The notes beneath the pieces are model-generated. The model saw only the letters and a list, made by a program, of their open reading frames with translations. It did no database searches and was not told the origin of the DNA. A program made the position numbers and the translations under genes. From positions 1-9,704 of the forward strand of contig JAKOSS010000783.1 of NCBI GenBank assembly GCA_029777145.1: DNA of 9,704 nt. Reading direction: 5' to 3'. Source of the stretch: Acidobacteriota bacterium (GTDB lineage Bacteria; Acidobacteriota; Blastocatellia; Pyrinomonadales; Pyrinomonadaceae). Shown here piece by piece: positions 1 to 5,964 of this stretch (the first letter of the stretch is position 1; the number at the start of each line of letters is the position of its first letter).

Positions 1-309
1 GACCGCCGCCGCCTTTCCGACGACGAAGACGAAGTCTCCCTTGTCGAGCAAAGGGTCGAAGATCTTGCCGTACTGCGGCGTCTGCGATCCGCGCGTGTAG
101 TTCGTCACCTTCGTCTGGAGGAAGTCGGCGAACTCGCTCCCGGTGACGTAACCGTCCTTGTTTGAGTCGGCCTCGCCCTTGAGTCCTTCGACGAACTGCT
201 GTCTGAAGACCGAAACGTCCGGCACCTCCTGGTCGTCCGCGCCGGCCGTGATGAACTGGCGGACGGCCTGCGTCGTCGAGAGCAGAGCTACGGCACGGAT
301 GTATTTCAT
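1..309 (-). CDS. Caspase-family (peptidase C14-like) C-terminal fragment, partial at left edge
   Basis: The reverse strand is open from an ATG at 309 to base 1, giving 103 codons with no stop, so the 3' end lies outside the window. Residues 17-30 (VRQFITAGADDQEV), a perfect EF-hand-like loop at 48-59 (D48, N50, D52, G53, E59), the segment around QTPQYGKI and the run DKGDFVFVV match the C-terminal half of bacterial caspase-like proteins as I know them. The usual His and Cys catalytic segments precede this part, and no such sequence is seen upstream in any frame. A ribosome-binding site (GAAGGA, 5 bases before the ATG) supports a start at 309. The gene follows the 189-residue secreted protein by 28 bases and may be co-transcribed. 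Either it is a 5'-truncated remnant or a short stand-alone protein. The family call is fairly secure; whether it is functional is unknown. Confidence 0.62.
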   Translation of the reverse strand, partial: MKYIRAVALLSTTQAVRQFITAGADDQEVPDVSVFRQQFVEGLKGEADSNKDGYVTGSEFADFLQTKVTNYTRGSQTPQYGKIFDPLLDKGDFVFVVGKAAAV

Positions 310-337
310 GGTCGTTCCTTCATGAGTTGATAGTCGC

Positions 338-907
338 TCAAAAAGCTTCTTCGGAGATCCCGCCGCCATACGTTTGGATCGAAGAGAGATAGATCCCGGA
401 GTTGAACTCGGTTGTTGACATCGAATCCTTTGAATAGACACCGGCACGCTTTCCTTTTCCGGGCACGGAGACCCTGAGGAACAATCCCTTCGGATGATTC
501 GTGAAGACCGCGTATTCGAAGTCGTCCTGCTCGCCTATTCGGATCCCTTTGAGTTTTCCGTAGATTCTCTCGAGATCGCCGAGTTTCATCCCAACATGGA
601 CGCCGTCGGACGTCTTGAAACCCGGATCCCAAACCTCGATCGAGGTGATCTTTCCGAAGTAGTAAATGAAGTCGATTACACGCTTCTTTCCGCTTCTGAC
701 CGAGTATTCGACTTCGCCTTCAAATCCGGGCGACCCCTTCGAGACCACAAGCGGCCTCGCGGCCCTTCGGGCTTTGGCGATCGACATTCCGATCTTCAAC
801 GGACCGACCGAATTGACCGTGATCAATTTGTTCTTCTGAGCGACGGCGACGCCGGTCGTGATCGTTGCGATGACAATGATCAAAATAACGCGTTGGATTC
901 GATTCAT
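338..907 (-). CDS. Secreted protein of unknown function with two GM-containing motifs
   Basis: This 189-residue protein begins with a clear Sec signal peptide: basic MNRIQR, a hydrophobic stretch at residues 7-22, then AVAQ as a likely cleavage site near residue 24. The mature part carries two similar short segments, GPLKIGMSIAKARRA (35-49) and GVHVGMKLGDLERIYG (102-117). This style of repeat occurs in small exported proteins of unknown function; I do not recognise a named family. No cysteine lipobox, further membrane segment or catalytic motif is visible. The start is supported by AAGGGG about 8 bases upstream and by the signal peptide beginning directly at the ATG. It is divergent from the exported caspase gene and lies 28 bases ahead of the caspase fragment, so a shared transcript is plausible. 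A long plus-strand frame over the same bases is its antisense shadow. Confidence 0.72.
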   Translation of the reverse strand: MNRIQRVILIIVIATITTGVAVAQKNKLITVNSVGPLKIGMSIAKARRAARPLVVSKGSPGFEGEVEYSVRSGKKRVIDFIYYFGKITSIEVWDPGFKTSDGVHVGMKLGDLERIYGKLKGIRIGEQDDFEYAVFTNHPKGLFLRVSVPGKGKRAGVYSKDSMSTTEFNSGIYLSSIQTYGGGISEEAF

Positions 908-1238
908 TTTGTTGACCCCTTAAGTTTTGGTTGCCGCGTCCCGGGCAACTCGTCTGTGTTCAGATTCGCGAACTTGGACTGCGAATGCGTGTGGAGAGCC
1001 CTATTCTGCGCCAGTTCGGCAAAGTCCGCAACCGATTCCGTCGTGTGCTATAGTGTCGGGGCTGAGCAAAACCGGGCCGTTCCGAGACTTCCGGAGCGGT
1101 CGCCACCCGATCGGCAATCTCCTTCATGACGAGGTTTGTCATCATGCTGAGGTCTGATTCCTGCTTGCTCTTGAGTCTCGCGAGAGGTCTTCGCGACCGT
1201 CATGCGTTGTGACAATTTCTCGAAATCAGCGTCAATCG
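908..1238. other. Divergent intergenic region between the secreted protein and the caspase gene
   Basis: About 300 bases hold no convincing gene and should contain the promoters for both directions. Visible structures are an inverted repeat GTTGCC/GGCAAC (930-935 and 944-949, loop of 8) that would fold in the leader of the minus-strand gene, an extended -10-like element at 1046-1054, and a 10-bp palindrome TCTCGCGAGA before the caspase gene. Short frames here show no recognisable protein. Nothing resembles a tRNA, riboswitch or repeat array. Confidence 0.6.
1046..1054 (+). promoter_or_regulatory. Possible extended -10 promoter element for the caspase gene
   Basis: TGCTATAGT matches an extended -10 (TGn plus TATAAT with one mismatch). 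No good -35 lies 16-18 bases upstream (TCCGCA at 1025-1030 shares only three bases with TTGACA), as can be tolerated with an extended -10. Transcription would begin near 1061 and give a leader of roughly 180 bases to the ATG at 1239, which is long. A sigma70-like factor is assumed. Confidence 0.3.
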
Positions 1239-2714
1239 ATGAAAGTTTCGATCGTTATTTTGGTAATGGGTCTGATCGCCGGCGTCGGTTCCGTCTTGGG
1301 CGCGGACCGGGCGCTGATCGTCGGAGTCGATGTCTATGCGGACCAGTCGATCTCAACGACTGACGGATCAGTCGCGGATGCCCGCACCATGGAGAAACTG
1401 CTTGTCGAAAGACTCGGGTTTGTGTCGGGGTCGATCAGAACGCTCCTCAATGATCAAGCGACAGCCCAAGCGATCACCGAGAATTTCCAAACTTGGCTGA
1501 TCGACGGAACACGACCCGGCGATCGCGTCTTTTTTTACTATGCCGGCCACGGATTCCAGGCGCCCGACGACAATGGCGACGAAGCCGACGGAATGGACGA
1601 ACTTGTCACGCCGTATGACGTGAGGATCAGCAGTCGGAACGGCCGGATCGTTTTGACCGACGAACGGACTTTCATCCGTGATGACCGGTTCAACGACTTC
1701 ATCGTTCAGCTTGCCGGCCGACGCGTCGTAATGATGTTCGATTCGTGCAATTCCGGGACGATATCCCGCGGTGCAAATGATGAGAGCAAGGACTTGCCCA
1801 GCCGCTACCTGAGGCTGAAACCTACGCGCGGCATAGCAGATCAGGGTTATTCGGATGTGCCGAAGAACGGTCAGCCCCGGGACCGGTCATTGGTCAGAGA
1901 AGAACCGCTGACCGGGAAGGTCAACGGAGTGGTTGTCCTGACAGCTGCGTCGCCTTACCAACAGGCGTTCCCGATGGTGACGCCCGACGGTTCCGTGCGC
2001 GGCGCGTTCACGTACACCTTCGAGCAACTCATCCGGCGAAATCCGCTGGAAACGCTTGCGGCCCTCGAGCGGGATATGAAGCTCGAGTTCAAGGATCTCG
2101 GGAACAGATCGAAGATCGGGAAAGGACGGAACGGCGAGTTCCAGGTACCGCAATTCGATATAATCTCGAAAACCGACATTTCCGACAAACCGCTCTTCGG
2201 ATCATCGTCGGGCGACGATTTCACCGCGGCTGCCGAGTCTGCCATCTTCAATCCGTTGTCTCCGATCAAAGTGAATCTGCGGGTCAGCAAGTCGAAGTTT
2301 CGAATCGGAGAGAAGATCGGCTACACGGTAGAGATCAGCGAAGACGCCTACCTTTACATCCTTGTCTTCAGCGCTGACAACAAGGCCTTCTGCATCTTTC
2401 CGACGGTCGTCGGAAGCGACACCGACAATCTTGTCCAAAAAGGTTCGATCTCTTTTCCCCGCGGAATTTATGTTACCGAGGCCGCGGAACCCGTCGGCAA
2501 GGACGTCTGGGTCGCATTGGTTTCGAAACAGAAACTGAGGCTCGGCGAGAAGCAGGATTACAGTTGGGACGAGGTGTTTGACCGGATCGGTCTTGACGCT
2601 CTGCGCAAGGCGACGTTCTCGATGCTCCGCGATCCGAAGGGACAAAAGACCCCGCCGACTTCCGTGCTCGACTGGCAGGCCGGCTCGGTTGTTGTCGAAA
2701 CCGTCGGAAAATAG
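1239..2714 (+). CDS. Exported caspase-like (metacaspase-type) protease with C-terminal DUF4384-type domain
   Basis: This 491-residue protein starts with a Sec signal peptide (MKVSIVILVM through about residue 22), so it acts in the periplasm or outside the cell. Residues 23-180 form a caspase-like p20 fold: YYAGHG gives catalytic His104, and FDSCNSG gives catalytic Cys170, with Asn where most relatives have His (DSCHSG). The acidic segment NGDEADGMDE (112-121) resembles the calcium-associated stretch of type I metacaspases, whose members cleave after Arg or Lys. Residues about 228-262 look like the p10-equivalent strand region (VVVLTAASPYQQA). Residues about 340-430, with SEDAYLYILVFSADNKAF, resemble DUF4384, often attached to such proteases. 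The ATG at 1239 is preferred because the signal peptide begins there; an in-frame GTG at 1209 adds ten polar residues. Neither has a strong ribosome-binding site. The physiological substrate is unknown. Confidence 0.85.
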   Translation: MKVSIVILVMGLIAGVGSVLGADRALIVGVDVYADQSISTTDGSVADARTMEKLLVERLGFVSGSIRTLLNDQATAQAITENFQTWLIDGTRPGDRVFFYYAGHGFQAPDDNGDEADGMDELVTPYDVRISSRNGRIVLTDERTFIRDDRFNDFIVQLAGRRVVMMFDSCNSGTISRGANDESKDLPSRYLRLKPTRGIADQGYSDVPKNGQPRDRSLVREEPLTGKVNGVVVLTAASPYQQAFPMVTPDGSVRGAFTYTFEQLIRRNPLETLAALERDMKLEFKDLGNRSKIGKGRNGEFQVPQFDIISKTDISDKPLFGSSSGDDFTAAAESAIFNPLSPIKVNLRVSKSKFRIGEKIGYTVEISEDAYLYILVFSADNKAFCIFPTVVGSDTDNLVQKGSISFPRGIYVTEAAEPVGKDVWVALVSKQKLRLGEKQDYSWDEVFDRIGLDALRKATFSMLRDPKGQKTPPTSVLDWQAGSVVVETVGK

Positions 2715-2850
2715 TCCGGAGATTTTTCGCTCCAATCGTGATGCTAATCACTTATGGGTGAACGGCCGCGTGATAGCTTGAAAGCAGACTTCAGGGGTTA
2801 AATGAGTGCGGTGTGTCTGCTCACCCGCGGGCCTGCCGCGAGGAGCGACT

Positions 2851-4335
2851 ATGTTTGAGACTGCAGAACTCGGCCGGAAGATCGGAAAGGACGAATATCG
2901 TGAGCGTGAACCTGAACTTCGGATGCAGCTGCTCGAAGTACAGGAAGACCTTAAGAACGCTAAATTCCCAGTAATAATCATCATCGGTGGTGTCGACGGT
3001 GCCGGCAAGGGCGAGACCGTGAACCTTTTGCACGAGTGGATGGACGCCAGGTACCTGCATGCGGTGGCGTTCGGACAGCCGTCGGATGAAGAACGTGAAC
3101 GCCCGGAGGCGTGGAGGTTCTGGCGAGTCCTGCCGCCGAAAGGCCGTATCGGGATCCTCTTCGGGTCGTGGTACACACGACCGATCATCGACTGCGTTTT
3201 TGATCGTACGGACGAGGCCGAACTCGATTCCGCACTTGTTTCGATCAACACATTCGAAAAGGAACTCGTTGATGACGGCGCACTTATCATCAAGTTCTGG
3301 TTCCACCTTTCGAAGAAGGCACAGGAAAAGAGACTGAATTCACTTTCAAAGAGCAGCAAGACGCGTTGGCGCGTCACGAAGACCGACTGGAAGCATTTCA
3401 AGATGTACGACACCTTCCGGCATGTTTCCGAGCGCGCGATACGCGCGACGAGCACCGGCGAGGCTCCGTGGCTGATCATCGAAGGAGCGGATCCGCGATA
3501 CCGCAGCATTACCGTCGGCGAGCATATTCTGGAACAGGTAACGAAGCGCCTCGCCGCGGCGAACGCACCGAAGCCAGCGGTTCCGCGTCAACCGAAACCG
3601 AAGGTGGAAGACAGATTCTCGTTGCTGAAAACGATCGATCTAAGCCGGACGATAGCCGACAGCGACTACAAATCGGAACTCGAGGATTACCAGGGACGGT
3701 TGAATCTGCTCTACCGCAAGTTCAAGGCGAAGGGAAAATCGGCGATCCTCGTTTTCGAGGGTTGGGACGCGGCCGGCAAGGGCGGGATCATTCGCCGGAT
3801 CACACCGGCGATTGACGCCCGCGATTACCAGATCATTCCGATCGCCGCCCCGAGCGAGGACGAGCGCGCGCAGCATTATCTTTGGAGATTTTGGCGGCAC
3901 TTGCCCCGCGCGGGCAGAATCACGATCTTCGACCGAAGTTGGTACGGTCGCGTTCTCGTCGAGCGGGTTGAGGGATTTGCGTCTGAACCTGAATGGAAAC
4001 GCTCGTTTGGCGAGATCGTTAATTTCGAGGAACAACTCCACAACCACGGCATCGTTCTGCTCAAATTCTGGGCACATATCGACAAGGACGAGCAGGGCCG
4101 GCGCTTTGAGTTACGGCAAAACACGGACTACAAGCATTACAAGATCACGGACGAAGATTTCCGCAATCGCGAGAAGTGGGACGCATACGAGCTGGCGGCC
4201 GATGAGATGATCGAGCGGACCGGAACCGACTTCGCTCCGTGGCACATCATCGAAGCCAACGACAAGAAATTTGCGCGGATCAAAGCGTTGAAGATCACGT
4301 ACAAAGCGCTGAAGTCGGCAATGACCGCCGATTGA
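2851..4335 (+). CDS. pap: Two-domain polyphosphate:AMP phosphotransferase (PPK2 class II)
   Basis: This 494-residue cytoplasmic enzyme is expected to transfer phosphate from polyphosphate to AMP, giving ADP and linking polyphosphate stores to adenylate balance. Two PPK2 domains are in tandem. The N-terminal one keeps a P-loop (GGVDGAGKGE, 46-55), but its second motif reads GSWY instead of DRSWY. The C-terminal one has both Walker A (EGWDAAGKGG, 303-312) and the lid motif DRSWYG (361-366), so catalysis most likely rests there. The length and the opening MFETAELG match the two-domain Pap family (about 495 residues). The start at 2851 is fixed by AGGAG five bases upstream; a longer frame from 2806 adds 15 residues foreign to the family. 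A CGCGG/CCGCG hairpin (2826-2840) sits just before the ribosome-binding site. The next gene begins 47 bases after its stop on the same strand. Confidence 0.92.
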   Translation: MFETAELGRKIGKDEYREREPELRMQLLEVQEDLKNAKFPVIIIIGGVDGAGKGETVNLLHEWMDARYLHAVAFGQPSDEERERPEAWRFWRVLPPKGRIGILFGSWYTRPIIDCVFDRTDEAELDSALVSINTFEKELVDDGALIIKFWFHLSKKAQEKRLNSLSKSSKTRWRVTKTDWKHFKMYDTFRHVSERAIRATSTGEAPWLIIEGADPRYRSITVGEHILEQVTKRLAAANAPKPAVPRQPKPKVEDRFSLLKTIDLSRTIADSDYKSELEDYQGRLNLLYRKFKAKGKSAILVFEGWDAAGKGGIIRRITPAIDARDYQIIPIAAPSEDERAQHYLWRFWRHLPRAGRITIFDRSWYGRVLVERVEGFASEPEWKRSFGEIVNFEEQLHNHGIVLLKFWAHIDKDEQGRRFELRQNTDYKHYKITDEDFRNREKWDAYELAADEMIERTGTDFAPWHIIEANDKKFARIKALKITYKALKSAMTAD

Positions 4336-4382
4336 CTTCGTCCGCGGAACGGGCTGATAGTAGACGCATAAAGGAGAAAAAT

Positions 4383-5870
4383 ATGCCGATCACTGATTCG
4401 AATCTCGAAGGGATGTTCACGTTCGAAACGGGTGCGACGCCGTCGGCGGAAGAGCCGCCTTTTCATGTGCTTTTCGTGGGAAACTGGAGCGGCGACGGCG
4501 CAAAGCCCGGACTCGAAGCACGGCGGCCGATAATGATCGATCGCGATAACTTCGATTCCGTCATGGAACGGCTGGGAGTTTCGCTTGAACTAGATCTCGG
4601 CGGAGGCGCGATCAGTCTCCGGTTAAACGAGATCGAGGATTTCGGTCCCGATAACCTGTTCCGCAACTTGCCGATCTTCGCCGAATTGCGCGATGTTCGC
4701 AAACGGTTGAGATCCGTCGATTCGTTCGACGAGGCCGCCGCCGAAGTTCGGTCTTGGTTCAAGACGGATGAAAATGAAGCCGAACCGGCGCCGGCGCCCG
4801 TTGCGGAAACGCCGAAATATTCGCTTGACGATATTCTGTCCGGGACCGAGGCCCGCCGCGCGGAAGAGTCCGACCTGTCGCGTTTGATCTCGAAGGTCGT
4901 CGAGCCGTATCTCGTCAAGGTTGACGAGAACGAGCAGTCGAAGTTGGTTGCCGGCGTCGACTCCGCCATCTCAAACCTGATGCGTTCGATTCTTCATCAT
5001 CCGTCATTCCGTGCGCTCGAAGCGGCGTGGCGGGGACTGTTCTTCGCCGTTCGCCGGATCGAAACGGACGTCGACCTCAAGCTCTATGTTCTCGAGCTCA
5101 CAAAGGACGAACTATCTGATAACCTCAAGGATGCCAATAGTTTAGCGGAAACAGTGCTGTTCCGTGAAGTGATCCGTGAGCGCCTGGAGATGCCTGGCGC
5201 CGATCCGTTCACGCTGATCTGCGCTGATTATTCGTTCGGCGCGAACGTGGAAGACGCGGCGACTTTGATGCGGATCGGGCGCATCGCGCGCGCGGCGGAT
5301 GTTTCGTTCGTGGCCCAAATGCGTCCCGAAATGTTCGGGATGGATTCGTTCGCGAAACTGCCTGAGCCTTCGGCATTCGTGATCCGCGAGGAGACGAATG
5401 AGGCGAAGTTATGGGCCGCGGTCCGGGCCGTGCCGGAAGCGGGATTCCTTGGACTTTGCCCGATGCGGTTTCTGGCGAGAGTCCCGTACGGCGCCGATTC
5501 CGACCCGGCTGAAACGTTCGAGTTTGAGGAGTTTACAGGTAAGGTTGCGCACGACCAGTTCGTTTGGGCGAACCCGTCCTTCGTCTGCGCGGTCCTGTTG
5601 GCCCAAAGTTACCGCGCATACGGCTGGGATATGGGCGATGCACTCATTCGCGACCTCGACCGGTTGCCGATCTTTCACTATCTCGATGACGGCGAGAAGA
5701 AGATGAAGCCGTGTGCCGAGACGCTGATGACCGAGGCTATCTCGGAGAAGCTTCTTGAGAACGGCTTGATGCCTTTGATCAGCTTCAAGGATTCGGACAG
5801 GGTTCGTATTGCCAGTTATCGCTCGGCAGCTTCTCCGGCGGCCTCGCTCGGCGGTCGTTGGAACAAGTAG
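4383..5870 (+). CDS. Single-chain TssB-TssC-like contractile sheath protein
   Basis: This 495-residue protein joins two type VI secretion sheath subunits that are normally separate. Residues 26-111 resemble TssB/VipA: PFHVLFVGNWSG, RRPIMIDRDNFD and the EDFGPDNLFRNLP segment. An Ala/Pro/Glu-rich linker (about 131-147) follows. From about residue 160 to the end it resembles TssC/VipB: HHPSFRALEAAWRGL (205-219) is the family hallmark, followed by LTKDEL, ADYSFG, PMRFLARVPYG, a FEEF segment and a YGWDMGD region. The TssC part, about 335 residues, is clearly shorter than usual (near 490). In known systems TssB and TssC form heterodimers that polymerise into a contractile tube sheath in the cytoplasm. 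The start at 4383 is fixed by AAAGGAG six bases upstream. No other secretion gene is in the window, so its job is unknown; a sheath-like or regulatory paralogue is possible. Confidence 0.78.
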   Translation: MPITDSNLEGMFTFETGATPSAEEPPFHVLFVGNWSGDGAKPGLEARRPIMIDRDNFDSVMERLGVSLELDLGGGAISLRLNEIEDFGPDNLFRNLPIFAELRDVRKRLRSVDSFDEAAAEVRSWFKTDENEAEPAPAPVAETPKYSLDDILSGTEARRAEESDLSRLISKVVEPYLVKVDENEQSKLVAGVDSAISNLMRSILHHPSFRALEAAWRGLFFAVRRIETDVDLKLYVLELTKDELSDNLKDANSLAETVLFREVIRERLEMPGADPFTLICADYSFGANVEDAATLMRIGRIARAADVSFVAQMRPEMFGMDSFAKLPEPSAFVIREETNEAKLWAAVRAVPEAGFLGLCPMRFLARVPYGADSDPAETFEFEEFTGKVAHDQFVWANPSFVCAVLLAQSYRAYGWDMGDALIRDLDRLPIFHYLDDGEKKMKPCAETLMTEAISEKLLENGLMPLISFKDSDRVRIASYRSAASPAASLGGRWNK

Positions 5871-5882
5871 TCGTTGCCGAAA

Positions 5883-5897
5883 GGTGTTGGCAACACC
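5883..5897 (+). other. Small inverted repeat just after the sheath gene
   Basis: GGTGTT/AACACC (5883-5888 and 5892-5897) with a 3-base loop can fold 12 bases after the stop of the sheath gene. No T-run follows, so it is a weak terminator at best. It overlaps the proposed -35 element of the mnmG promoter (5887-5892). Confidence 0.3.
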
Positions 5898-5915
5898 AAA
5901 CGCATTTACTAGAAT
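5887..5915 (+). promoter_or_regulatory. Sigma70-type promoter for mnmG
   Basis: TTGGCA (5887-5892, one mismatch to TTGACA) and TAGAAT (5910-5915, one mismatch to TATAAT) are separated by exactly 17 bases, in the short gap between the sheath gene and mnmG. The predicted transcript starts near 5922, about 43 bases before the mnmG ATG. This is the best promoter match I saw in the window. Confidence 0.6.
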
Positions 5916-5929
5916 AGGAATTTGCTTTC

Positions 5930-5957
5930 AAAAGCGGGTGATCCCGCTTTTTGTTTC
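5930..5957 (+). terminator. Rho-independent-terminator-like hairpin in the mnmG leader
   Basis: A perfect 9-bp stem AAAAGCGGG/CCCGCTTTT (5930-5938 and 5943-5951) with loop TGAT is followed by a T-rich tail (TTTTT at 5948-5952, then GTTTC). It could end transcripts from the sheath gene. It lies after the predicted mnmG promoter and only 13 bases before the mnmG ATG, so it may also act on the mnmG transcript itself. Confidence 0.6.
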
Positions 5958-5964
5958 TGTAGCG

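Noticed and set aside
494..1129. Long plus-strand reading frame of 211 codons
   Set aside because: It is antisense to the 189-residue secreted protein, which has a signal peptide and a ribosome-binding site; the plus-strand product is Arg/Asp/Ser-rich with no recognisable domain.
2738..2751. GTGAT/ATCAC inverted repeat after the caspase gene as a terminator
   Set aside because: The stem is only five pairs and no T-run follows.
2776..2801. Possible promoter (TTGAAA) ahead of pap
   Set aside because: The only -10-like sequence in range is poor and the spacing is too short.
2748..3509. Minus-strand frame of 253 codons
   Set aside because: It lies opposite pap, is Ser/Arg-rich and shows no motif; it is a shadow of the strong coding strand.
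5809..5964. 52-residue N-terminal extension of mnmG
   Set aside because: It overlaps the end of the sheath gene, covers the promoter and hairpin, and has no place in the MnmG family, which begins at about the ATG at 5965.
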